Shown: positions 1-7,300 of the stretch, in pieces | How positions within the stretch are numbered: position 1 is the first letter of the stretch | How the letters are laid out: each line of letters begins with the position of its first letter | Assembly: GCA_012295275.1 (NCBI GenBank) | Contig: CM022677.1 | Span: 22,057,281 to 22,069,780, forward strand | Origin: Chrysomallon squamiferum | Taxonomy: Eukaryota; Mollusca; Gastropoda; Neomphalida; Peltospiridae | DNA: 12,500 nt | Direction: 5' to 3' | Notes under the pieces: model-generated | Told to the model about the DNA's origin: nothing | The model's input: only the letters and a program-made list of their open reading frames with translations | Databases searched by the model: none | Made by a program: the position numbers and the translations under genes

Positions 1-110
1 ATAACATATATACAGTCAGACTTCTATTTAACCGACTACTATAACATATATACAGTCAGACTTCTATTTAACCGACTACTATAACATATATACAGTCAGA
101 CTTCTATTTA
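1..110. repeat. 40-bp tandem repeat, ~2.75 copies
   Basis: A 40-bp unit beginning ATAACATATATACAGTCAGA is repeated perfectly from 1-40 and 41-80 and for 30 bases of a third copy. The third copy diverges at 111, after which fragments of the unit (TTCTATTTAA-like) recur to about 145. It probably continues beyond the left edge, inside the gene B intron that follows exon 4. Confidence 0.9.
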
Positions 111-172
111 ATGTACTCCGCTCTACTGTCACATTTCTATTTAACGTATTTCTATATACATACATACACACA

Positions 173-273
<101 letters not shown>

Positions 274-302
274 TCCCTCCCTCCCTCCCTAAGGTAAATT
301 AC

Positions 303-515
303 CTCCATTCTACACGTGATCAAAGCTTTCAGGTCGCTGGCCTGGAAGAGTTTCGCGAACAAAGCTTTCATCTGATCCTCCCTGCCCAGACTCAGTTCCT
401 TCATCACCAGCTTCTCCGCCACGCCTCCCGTGAAGTCGACCAGGGCGTCGCCGACGTTGCCGAACAAACGTGATCCTCCCTCCCCCCCTCTCTCTCCTCG
501 TAGTCGCCGTACAGT
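303..515 (-). CDS. CAPN5-like: Gene B exon 4: end of subdomain IIa, frame broken
   Basis: An acceptor CCTGCAG at 522-516 supplies the base completing the Lys codon, and the frame then reads LYGDYE, the calpain K-(L/I)-x-G-(C/S)-Y-E block. Downstream, in a different frame, come NVGDALVDFTGGVAEKL, QMKALFAKLFQ and DLKALITCRME, matching the CAPN5 GGNTADALVDFTGGV and following helix. Between Tyr and Asn are 41 nt instead of the expected 18, made of GA-rich sequence with a G7 run (488-482). Staying in the first frame leads to a TGA soon after. One base more or two fewer would restore a continuous frame with a Gly/Glu-rich insertion. The donor is GTAATT. The exon is markedly more GC-rich than exons 1 and 2. 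Confidence 0.75.
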
Positions 516-526
516 CTGCAGGATTC

Positions 527-900
527 GTTTTCAGTACTCCGTGTTAACACTTTTGGTGTTGTTGTTGTTGTTGATGTTATTGTTTGAATTGTTGTTGTTG
601 TTGCTGCTAGTGGTGTCTGGTGGTGTTGGTGGTTTCAGTATTGTGTGTCCATTAATGATTGTTGGTGTAATTTCATCTGATCCTCCCTGCCCAGACTCAG
701 TTCGTTGTTGATGCTATTGTTTGAATTGTTGTTGTTGTTGCTGCTGGTAGTGTTGGTTGTGTTGTTGTTTTCGGTACTGCGTGTTAACACTGTTGTTGTT
801 GTTGTTGTTGTTGTTGTTTGTTTTAATTGTTGTTGTTGGTGCTAGTGGTGTTGGTTTGGTGTTATTGATGTTGTTGTTGTTGCTGTTACTGCTGTTTGAG
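527..900. repeat. TTG-rich intronic region with shuffled duplicated blocks
   Basis: In the intron between gene B exons 3 and 4, GTT/TTG/GCT repeats contain copied blocks. GTTTTCAGTACTCCGTGTTA at 527 recurs as GTTTTCGGTACTGCGTGTTA at 767, and TTGATGTTATTGTTTGAATT at 571 recurs with one change at 708. The order is A-B then B-A, so this is not a simple tandem duplication. A perfect 33-bp piece of exon 4 is embedded at 671-703. Continuous open frames across the region are artefacts of the triplet periodicity. Confidence 0.8.
671..703. repeat. Perfect 33-bp copy of gene B exon 4 segment
   Basis: Positions 671-703 are identical to 366-398 in the same orientation, which is coding sequence of gene B exon 4 (codons around the ELSLGREDQMK block). 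The match begins TTTCATCTGATCCTCCCTGC. Flanks of the two copies are unrelated. The intronic copy is abruptly followed by TTG repeats. Confidence 0.95.
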
Positions 901-1214
901 GAGAGAAAAACAGACAGAGAGACAGAGAGACAGACATACAGACATACAGAGACAGAGAGACGCATATTTGTCAGTATTTTTAAATAATAATACAGCTATC
1001 AACCAACACACAACTCGTAAACACAGACACGCTCACAAGCAGTTATTAACAAACAAACAAATAAAATAATTAAACAATCAAACAAATAAAAACAACAACA
1101 ACAACAACAACAAAAAAAAAATACATCACAGAAACACCCCATCGAAAAAATAAAAATCCTACAACAAACAAACAAACAAACAAGTAAATGAAGTAGAAAT
1201 AACGCGACAACTAC
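901..1214. other. Intron 3 of gene B, remainder
   Basis: Contains a GACA/GAGA-rich stretch (about 901-960), then A-rich sequence with AAAC, AAC and AAAT short runs (about 1045-1190). No exon, RNA gene or mobile-element signature is recognisable. Confidence 0.6.
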
Positions 1215-1417
1215 TTTGCGTATGCTTTCTCCAGTAACGACGGCCAGTATTCGTTTCGGTTTTTCGAGTGACAGTAAATCAACTTTCCGTTGCGCGTGGG
1301 CAGTCTGTCGTCAATGACAACATCGACCCACGAGCCGTACCGCCAGAAGCTGAAATGAAAGATTCCGGCATATTTGTTTTTTTCATCCCAGTCTTGTTCC
1401 TTGTGATTTACGACAAC
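1215..1417 (-). CDS. CAPN5-like: Gene B exon 3: protease subdomain IIa
   Basis: This encodes 67 residues plus two bases between a TTTTTATCAG acceptor (phase 0) and a GTAGTT donor (phase 2). Very strong CAPN5-type blocks are [49 protein letters not shown] and LLEKAYAK. The Glu in LLEKAYAK (about residue 158) is the usual second acidic ligand of the domain Ca site. The length between the active-site position and this Glu is 81 residues, within two of human CAPN5 as I recall it. Nothing in this exon looks decayed. The intron to its right carries AAATA/AAAT runs and a (CT)n tract; the intron to its left carries AAC/AAT runs and the TTG-rich region. Confidence 0.94.
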
Positions 1418-1525
1418 CTGATAAAAATAAATAAATAAATAAACAAACAAATAAATAAAATAAAATAAAATAAAATAAATAATAACCTCTTAAAAAAGTT
1501 CCTGGTTGGTGCCCTCACAAAAGCT

Positions 1526-1576
<51 letters not shown>

Positions 1577-1752
1577 AATACACTCCCTATGATTATTATA
1601 GGTTCTAAAAATAACCAAAGATTTTCCAACAATATATCTTACGTCTCTATAGCATAATTAAGACTATGAAATTAAATAAAAATTACTCAGAAATACATTA
1701 GCCAGTCTAACGCTAGTCTACGCTGATAAAAGATAAATAAATTAATTAATTA

Positions 1753-1797
<45 letters not shown>

Positions 1798-1844
1798 TAA
1801 TAATAAATAAATAAATAAATAAATAAACGTTTGTCTCCCCTTAC
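1418..1844. repeat. Intron 2 of gene B: AAAT, (CT)n and (TAA)n repeats
   Basis: Holds AAATA/AAAT runs (1423-1483), a (CT)n tract (1529-1575) and a long TAA/TAAA run (1755-1826) abutting the donor of exon 2. Between the tracts is short unique AT-rich sequence. No coding signal. Confidence 0.85.
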
Positions 1845-1976
1845 CGCTCTCCAGAAATTGTTTTCTAACATCAAACTTGAACAGGCTGTGACAAACCAGA
1901 CATTTCCCAGCTCACCTTGCGAGTAATCATCGCAAGAAATCTTCTCCATAAACAGCCTAGGTACCTTGCATAATTC
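1845..1976 (-). CDS. CAPN5-like: Gene B exon 2: active-site exon, Cys replaced by Val
   Basis: This encodes 44 residues (protein 52-95), phase 0 at both ends, between a TTATACAG acceptor and a GTAAGG donor. PRLFMEKIS, QGELGN and WFVTACSSL correspond to the CAPN5 block PRLFVDGIS, QGQVGNC, WFVAACSSL. The codon for the catalytic cysteine is GTC (Val77, minus strand of 1901-1899) instead of TGC/TGT. The oxyanion-hole Gln (Q71, six residues before) and the Trp just after are retained, as is the Asp nine residues before (D68), which by my recall of mu-calpain numbering corresponds to Ca-site residue D106. Family precedent: vertebrate CAPN6 is inactive with Lys at this position. The start of this exon has a degenerate duplicate at 2053-2088. 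Confidence 0.9.
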
Positions 1977-1979
1977 CTG

Positions 1980-2027
<48 letters not shown>

Positions 2028-2129
2028 CGAAACAAATTGCAAATTTTTTTTTTCCATAAACAGCTTAAGTATCTTTAATAATTCCTGTGCATGATAATAA
2101 TAATGATGATGATTATGACAACGACGACG

Positions 2130-2165
<36 letters not shown>

Positions 2166-2226
2166 ATAATAATAATAATAAATGCATATATCATAGCAAC
2201 GGAAAAGAACAATTAACCAAACTCAC
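1977..2226. repeat. Intron 1 of gene B: TAA and CAA arrays
   Basis: This 250-bp intron consists mainly of a (TAA)n run (about 1981-2026), a degenerate copy of the exon 2 start (2053-2088), and TAA/GAC/CAA triplet repeats (about 2092-2180). Confidence 0.85.
2053..2088 (-). repeat. Degenerate copy of gene B exon 2 acceptor and first codons
   Basis: Positions 2053-2088 match 1945-1980 at 31 of 36 bases, in the same orientation and 108 bp upstream in transcription. The copy retains a CACAG acceptor-like end and would encode ELLKILKLFME against ELCKVPRLFME in the true exon. A TTTTTTTTTT tract on the plus strand and TAA repeats bound it. It is best read as a decayed duplication of the exon edge, and the copy lacks the active-site segment. 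Confidence 0.85.
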
Positions 2227-2379
2227 GTGCGGTCGTTTCCAGTCTATATTTTCAAGCACTTTACTAAAAGAAAGTGATTTTGAGTTCGCTTGGAATTCTG
2301 GGTCTTCAAACAGGACACCTTTTGCTACACAGTCCTTTTTCAGTTTGCTATAATTTTGGCCTCGGTGCGATTCGGGCAT
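2227..2379 (-). CDS. CAPN5-like: Gene B exon 1: calpain N-terminus
   Basis: This encodes 51 residues from ATG (2379-2377) to a perfect GTGAGT donor, phase 0. Family blocks are GQNYSKLKKDC, VLFEDPEFQA, SLSFS and the final DWKRP, which match the N-terminal region of CAPN5 (QNYSALRRDC, VLFEDPLFPA, WKRP). I chose this ATG because it lies the expected distance before the QNY block and because an in-frame TAG occurs 11 codons upstream (2415-2413) with no other ATG between. No signal peptide or membrane segment is present, consistent with a cytosolic protein. A 5'-UTR exon further right cannot be excluded. Confidence 0.88.
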
Positions 2380-2440
2380 TATGCGCGGAAATGAACGAAA
2401 ATAACTATGCTCCTATTTAATTTTTAAATATTCTTTTGCT

Positions 2441-2620
2441 TTTCCTATTTTTTTAAATATATATATATATATTTTTTCTGAAATTTAGTTTCTTACATGG
2501 GCTGTCATAATTCTATAAGCATTTCTCCTAACAGTTTTCTAGTGTGTCGAAATTGTTACATGACGTCATCATCACTTAGGCCCTTCCCACGTATTTCCGG
2601 TGTTTCGGTTTTATTTCAGT
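2441..2620 (-). promoter_or_regulatory. Candidate gene B proximal promoter (CRE, ETS-like)
   Basis: Upstream of the gene B ATG is a perfect CRE/ATF palindrome TGACGTCA (2561-2568), an ETS-type core (minus strand CCGGAAA, 2600-2594) and a TATA-rich run (about 2456-2472) 77-93 nt before the ATG. Motifs are directly visible. Promoter function is inferred from position only. Confidence 0.35.
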
Positions 2621-2629
2621 AATTGCAAA

Positions 2630-2646
2630 TTAAATGAAAATGGAAT

Positions 2647-2678
<32 letters not shown>

Positions 2679-3098
2679 AATAAATAAATAAATAGCCTGT
2701 ATAAATTAACAAAAGTCGATAATGTGATGACAAAAGTAATTGTAAAACTACATAAATCGATTGTTTTCAGACGTTCAGTCTGTTTTAAGGGGAACATGAG
2801 TCCAGAGAGGTTCAACAGCACAACTTACTTTGAAAATCTTTAACACAGAATTATTTCTGATTACGTAGAAACTTACAACACACTATTTATTAATAATTAT
2901 TATTTTCTAAACACATATGACTGTCGTCCTGTTTTTAAACTAGAGTTTGCGAAAGCAGGAATTAAAGAAAAAGAGAGGAGGAAAACATTATTAAGAAAAA
3001 AGATCGTCTGTTCTGTTTTATGACGTCATATTTGTCGACATGACGTCTCTTATGCTGCGATAAAAGGTAACCATTGTTGTCATAATTTATTATTATTA

Positions 3099-3147
<49 letters not shown>

Positions 3148-3150
3148 TCA
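2630..3150. repeat. Intergenic TAA/TAAA arrays and AT-rich DNA
   Basis: Contains a TAA/TAAA run (2647-2693), unique AT-rich sequence, a short region with CRE motifs, and a second TAA run (about 3093-3147). No conserved peptide is recognisable in any frame. Confidence 0.75.
3021..3048 (-). promoter_or_regulatory. CRE pair upstream of gene B
   Basis: A second perfect TGACGTCA (3021-3028) is followed 12 bases later by the one-mismatch TGACGTCT (3041-3048), about 650 nt upstream of the gene B start. Three CRE-type octamers within 490 bp is unexpected in such AT-rich DNA and suggests CREB/ATF input, or a distal promoter with a 5'-UTR exon. Confidence 0.3.
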
Positions 3151-4020
3151 ACAACTAATAAACAAAAAACACTTATAAAATAAATCATACTGTACTAGGA
3201 AAGTAAATTTTCTGACATACTAATGAGTTTTAACATCAAGTGATTTGCTAAACAAATATTTTACTATGGTGAAATAAAGTAAAAGAAAAAGGATGATGCA
3301 GAGATAATTAAAATGAATCTGTATCAGTGTGTCAGTGTATGTGTGTATCTGTGAATTCTTAAGTTATTACGTGATCACATAACACTAAAAAATGTTATAT
3401 ATAAAGTAAGATATGTGTTTGTGTCTGTGTGTGTAAATGCAGAAATAAAGGGCGTTTGTTTTAAAAGCTTAATGAACTGGTAACAAATTAACATTAAAAA
3501 AAAAAAAAGAAGACGAAAAAGACCTAAAAGATAAAAAAGACATTTATACCAGCATGAGATTTATTTGTATATATTTTACCAGTTTTCTATGTCACTAAAA
3601 TATAGCACACCCACACAGATGTAAGAAATTAAAAAAGAACAAAAATACGGAGTTCAAAACTTTTTAAAAAAAAAAAAAAAAAAAAAATGAGACACAGATT
3701 CAGAAAAATATTAACAAATTAGAAGTTTTATGTGAAAATACTATAACACATCCAACCCACCCATATCACAATTTTTAACACGTTATTATTATATTATTTA
3801 AACTATTACAACACTGTCAGTAGGATTTTTGATCAGATTATTTAATAAATATGTTATCAGCTGATTTGCAGATTAATGGACGTTCTATTAGTCTTTATAA
3901 ACAAATTTTTAAATTTAAATAATTTATTTACAAATTAAAAAATATCTGGTTTGATTTAAGAACATATAATAAAGATAAGATTCGAATCAGAAAAAAGTTT
4001 TTAATTCAGTACAGTTACAA
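3151..4020. other. Intergenic AT-rich DNA, no gene seen
   Basis: Unique AT-rich sequence with A-homopolymers (3496-3508, 3665-3687) and short GT-rich stretches (about 3326-3435). No exon-like conservation, RNA gene or mobile-element feature is recognised. Confidence 0.65.

Positions 4021-4023
<3 letters not shown>

Positions 4024-4111
<88 letters not shown>
4024..4111. repeat. (GA)n microsatellite
   Basis: An uninterrupted GA run of about 88 bp, in the opposite sense to the (CT)n tracts at 175 and 1529. Its GA strand is a long purine tract able in principle to form triplex DNA. Confidence 0.97.
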
Positions 4112-4114
<3 letters not shown>

Positions 4115-5328
4115 GGTAATTGGTTCAACTGGTGTTTTTAATATCATCATCACAGATATGCCTAAAAAAATAAAAAATAATATTAACAACAAATACAGAT
4201 GACAAAATCATGGTTAGACACCTAACTTTCCCACAAACAAATTAAGTAGGTTGGAATAGGAAAATAGGTAAAATATTGAAAAGGTAAGGAACACCTATCT
4301 AATGGAATAATTTAAATTTATATATATATTCTTCTATATAATTATATTTTTAAATATTTATTTGTATTTATTTATTTATTTTCTTAAGTATGCTTTATTA
4401 ATGTATTTTATCACCTTTTCAGAAGAACTGACAATGTAAATAAATAAATAAATAAAAATAAAAATTAAAACTGGCAATATTAATTTTTACAATTTCAAAA
4501 ATTAAAATGCAGTACATAAAGATATGGACGGAATTCTTTTATTATTTTTATTTTTTTCAATTAATAATAAAATGGCACAAAATTCTATATTAATAATAAT
4601 AAGAATAATAACAATAATTAGTATTCATAATACTGTACCAGTAATACAGTAATATTAATATTACTACTAATAATACAGACACATAACAATATTAATAATA
4701 ATACACACATTTATATATAAAAATAAGCAAACTACACATCACAGTATTTTAATTAAAAAACAAAAAATTAAAATTATATAAATAAAAGAAAATTCTTTGG
4801 AAAATGTTCACGGTTTCAAATATTTCTTCACAAAACCAAATTTAGTTTCTAATGTGTTTTGTGGGGAATTGGAAAGGCCTTTTTTTTTTTGTTGTTGTTG
4901 TTGTTGCTAATTCTAGCCTCACTCACTCACCCTAGGAATCTTTCTCACTCCCTCCATTATTTCATATCTGATGCTTTCAGTTTTAAATGCAAATTTTCAT
5001 AGGAATGCTTAAGAAAAAAAATCCACTAAATTTATGTTAAAAAAGAAAAAAATTACATCTAAAAAAACAAATTTATCATATTAAAAAAAAGAAACAAAAT
5101 TAATACTAAAAACAAAAAATTGTTATAAAATAAAAAAAAAATAAATTAACATATTAAAAAACAAATATTTTATATTAAAAACCACCAAAGTTAACCTAGT
5201 AGAAATAGATTAACATGATAAAAACAAACAGTTATGTTTATACAAAAACATTCATATATAAATAAAATCTGTATACAGAGGATAACATTTGGATTTTTCT
5301 TAACCAGAACATAATTTAAATTATATTT
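4112..5328. other. Intergenic AT-rich DNA, no gene seen
   Basis: Very AT-rich, with AAAT runs (4438-4460), ATT/ATA/AATAAT-rich sequence (about 4560-4720), a T10 plus GTT run (4880-4907) and A-rich runs (5010-5160). A cluster of degenerate AAAAAACAAATTTA-like segments lies around 5020-5180. Nothing protein-coding is supported. Confidence 0.65.
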
Positions 5329-5335
5329 GTGAGTA

Positions 5336-5367
<32 letters not shown>

Positions 5368-5580
5368 TGTGTATGTATATCTGTCTGTTTGTCAGTCTAT
5401 CACAGTTCACATTTCAGGACACAAGTACATGTATCTTTTCAGCTTGAAGTACAAAACATTATAACAAATATATATTTAAATTTTATAATAATAATAATAG
5501 TAATAACAATAATAATAATGTAATAATAATAATAATAATATCAACAGTAATAATAATAATAATAGAAATTTATTAAATAT
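5329..5580. repeat. (GT)n and (TAA)n microsatellites
   Basis: A GT run with TATGTG interruptions (5335-5376) and a TAA/TAG/CAA triplet run (about 5487-5563), separated by unique sequence. Confidence 0.9.
5569..5574 (-). promoter_or_regulatory. Possible poly(A) signal for gene A
   Basis: AATAAA on the minus strand is the first such hexamer I found downstream of the gene A stop, about 630 nt away and beyond the minisatellite. AATAAA is frequent by chance in this AT-rich DNA, so support is weak. Confidence 0.2.
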
Positions 5581-5707
5581 TTTTCATATGATAAATTAAA
5601 ATATACAAACTAATCAATCAATCAATAAATTAATCAGTCACTCAATTCACAGAGATAAATGTCTACAGAACTTCAAACGTATCAGTTTAACTTAGTTATA
5701 TTGAATG

Positions 5708-6240
5708 TTCCAAATAAGTCAAACCAGTTTCACTGAATATTACAAATTAGTCAAAATTACAACTTGATCAGATGTTACAAATAGGTCAGACCACAACTGA
5801 TTAATGTTACAAATGAAATATTGAGCTGATTTGATGTCATCACACAAGTCAAATCGTAAGATGTTAAAATGTTACAAACAAATCAAATCACATAAATCAA
5901 ATTGTTTCTTGATCAGAGTTACAAACAAGTCATGTCTCGATAGGAATATGACATATCACAACTTGATCATTATTACAAACGAGTCAAATCACAACTTGAT
6001 CATTATTACAAACGAGTCAAATCACAACTTGATTATTATTACAAATGAGTCAAATCACAACTTGATCATTAATACAAACAAGTCAAATCACAACTTGATC
6101 ATTATTACAAACGAGTCAAATCACAACTTGATCGGATATTACAAACAAGTCAGATCACAACCTGATCGGATATTACAAATGACTGAGATGACATGTTGAT
6201 CAGTGTTACAAATAAGTCAGATCGTGACTTGATCGGATGT
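5708..6240. repeat. ~33-bp minisatellite overlapping the gene A stop codon
   Basis: Units starting TTACAAAYRAGTCARATCAC begin at 5973, 6006, 6039, 6072, 6105, 6139, 6173 and 6206 (spacing 33-34 bp), and more degenerate, length-variable units extend down to about 5708. The unit at 6206-6240 is the coding end of gene A on the minus strand: it supplies the residues before the stop and the TAA itself. The other units retain the Leu-stop-like TTGTAA in the same orientation. Because the gene A C-terminus matches other calpains (VNIRSSHDL versus VHILSSTSL), the coding copy is probably the founder. Confidence 0.93.
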
Positions 6241-6388
6241 TAACTGTCAAATGACCGGGTTTCTTCTCATCTTTCTGTTTCTTCCGCCCCCACAGGTCAA
6301 ACTGTTTGGTCACGCCCTCTTCGTTACCCAGATCTTCTATTCGAGCCTCCCCTATGAAGTCATTAAGAACTGTGTTGTGATTCCAAAC
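6206..6388 (-). CDS. CAPN5-like: Gene A terminal exon: end of C2 domain, stop
   Basis: The exon begins phase 0 after TGCATTTTCAG and encodes 60 residues plus TAA (minus strand of 6206-6208). VWNHNTVLNDFIGEARI is the C2 strand/loop that in CAPN5 reads VWNH...DEFLG. In typical Ca-binding C2 domains this loop carries D-x-D, but here it is N-x-N, so loop 3 Ca coordination is probably weak, as appears true of the family. A Lys-rich stretch (GRKKQKDEKK) precedes the last strand HLTVNIRSSHDL. An in-frame TGA follows two codons after the TAA. The final dozen codons and the stop coincide with one unit of the ~33-bp minisatellite that continues downstream. Confidence 0.94.
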   Translation of the reverse strand, partial: VWNHNTVLNDFIGEARIEDLGNEEGVTKQFDLWGRKKQKDEKKPGHLTVNIRSSHDLTYL

Positions 6389-7163
6389 CTGAAAATGCAT
6401 TTCAAAAATTTACATTTTTACATTAATCTAAAATGTCAGTTTTAACTAAAATCCAGATTATAAATAAATAGTGAAATATTGAATTCAAATATATGTTTAT
6501 ATTAATATTCAGTTATAACAGATTAATCTTATATGTTAAAATTAAATATATGTTGGGGTTTTTTGCATCAAGAGCAGATAACAAAAAAAATAAGAACTAT
6601 TCAATTAAATATATATTTTATATGAAGACTAGATTGTAATAAATAAATATCATTAGATTTTTATATAAAGACTAGATTATTTTAAATACATCTGAAATAC
6701 TAAATGAAATATTTGTTTTATTACAAAGACTAGATTATGTTAACTCCTATTCAAACTATTACCTCTACTAAAAATAATATAACAACTACTTCTAAAATTA
6801 CAATTACTACTACTACTGTTACTACAACTACTACCACTACTTTTTTCTACCAATGTCACCACATTACAACTATAACTGCTAATACTAATATTACTGCTGC
6901 TGCTGCTGCTACTACTACTATTACAAAAACTACTACTACAACTACTACTACTACAACAAAAACTACTACTACTACTACTACTACTACAACAAAAACTACT
7001 ACTACTACTACTACAACAAAAACTACTACTACTATTACTGCTATTCCTAATAATAATAACAGCAAGAATAAGATGAATGAACCATGTTTCTTTTCTAATG
7101 TTAATTTATCTGTCAGCTGATTCTGGTAACAGAATAAATAAATATAAACTAAAATATTTCTAC
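6389..7163. repeat. Last intron of gene A: repeats and ACT/ACA triplet array
   Basis: Contains an AAAGACTAGATTA-type degenerate repeat (units near 6624, 6667, 6725) in AT-rich sequence, then a long ACT/ACA/GCT triplet array (about 6735-7045) interrupted by AAAAACT. The long Thr-rich frame on the plus strand here is a product of the triplet repeat. Confidence 0.8.
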
Positions 7164-7300
7164 CTCAATGAGTATGGGTTCACTGAGCTTCTTTCTGTAG
7201 AAGATAGCTTTGAGATTCCAGACAGGTGAGGTTGTGTTTGAACAATACAGTGATTTGACAGTCTCCCCCTCACACTTAACTACTACCATAGGATCACAGT
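7164..7300 (-). CDS. CAPN5-like: Gene A exon: middle of C2 domain
   Basis: This 137-nt exon begins with two bases completing an Asn codon after a TTAATTTTCAG acceptor and ends phase 0 before GTAGAA. Residues include CDPMVVVKCEGE (C2 strand 2-3 with the common D-P turn), then SPVWNLKAIFYRKKLSEPI. These align to the CAPN5 blocks ending VIIKCEG and GIFYRKKLSQPI. The exon is notable because its acceptor together with about its first eight codons is repeated several times just upstream in the intron (7338-7697). Using the nearest copies would add sequence that leads to an early stop, so correct choice of the most 3' acceptor matters for this gene. Confidence 0.94.

Larger units (their letters stand above)
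303..2379 (-). pseudogene. CAPN5-like: Gene B span (5' part): calpain with Cys-to-Val and frame break
   Basis: This is the 5' portion of a second calpain gene that continues past the left edge. Exons 2227-2379, 1845-1976, 1215-1417 and 303-515 join at phases 0, 0 and 2 and cover the N-terminus and most of protease subdomain IIa. The active-site cysteine is replaced by valine, and exon 4 has a net +23-nt insertion versus homologs that shifts the frame. The second feature argues for a pseudogene, but the break sits in a G7 homopolymer and could be a base-calling error. Good splice sites, conserved residues elsewhere and a promoter-like upstream region argue for recent function. I label it a pseudogene with reserve; the alternative is an expressed, non-proteolytic calpain. 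The His/Asn subdomain and C2 domains are outside the window. Confidence 0.55.

Noticed and set aside
475-489. Alternative acceptor inside the GA-rich insertion (exon starting at 489) that would keep gene B in frame
   Set aside because: It would need a GAGAGAG acceptor without a pyrimidine tract and would discard the conserved KLYGDYE block; kept only as a less likely alternative.
430-987. Plus-strand Leu/Val-rich frames that look like membrane proteins
   Set aside because: They come from GTT/TTG repeats; no start context, no non-repeat conserved sequence.
1408-1632. Minus-strand peptide beginning MLENLW, resembling MLENNFW of exon 2, as a duplicated exon piece
   Set aside because: Only a few residues match and the nucleotide similarity is too short in AT-rich DNA to separate from chance.
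2630-2821. Minus-strand frame (MLLNLSGLMFPLKQ...) as an upstream exon of gene B
   Set aside because: It runs into a TAA-repeat translation, has no calpain similarity, and gene B already has an in-frame stop before its ATG.
5831-6199. Plus-strand open frame with an 11-residue repeat (ITNESNHNLII)
   Set aside because: It is the plus-strand translation of the 33-bp minisatellite; the repeat length being a multiple of 3 keeps the frame open, and the antisense copy is the real calpain end.
5973-6240. Regular 33-34-bp repeats resembling a CRISPR array
   Set aside because: Units are contiguous with no unique spacers, are degenerate, and overlap a eukaryotic exon.
6737-7120. Thr-rich plus-strand frame and Val-rich minus-strand frame
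   Set aside because: Both are translations of an ACT/ACA triplet array inside the last intron of gene A.
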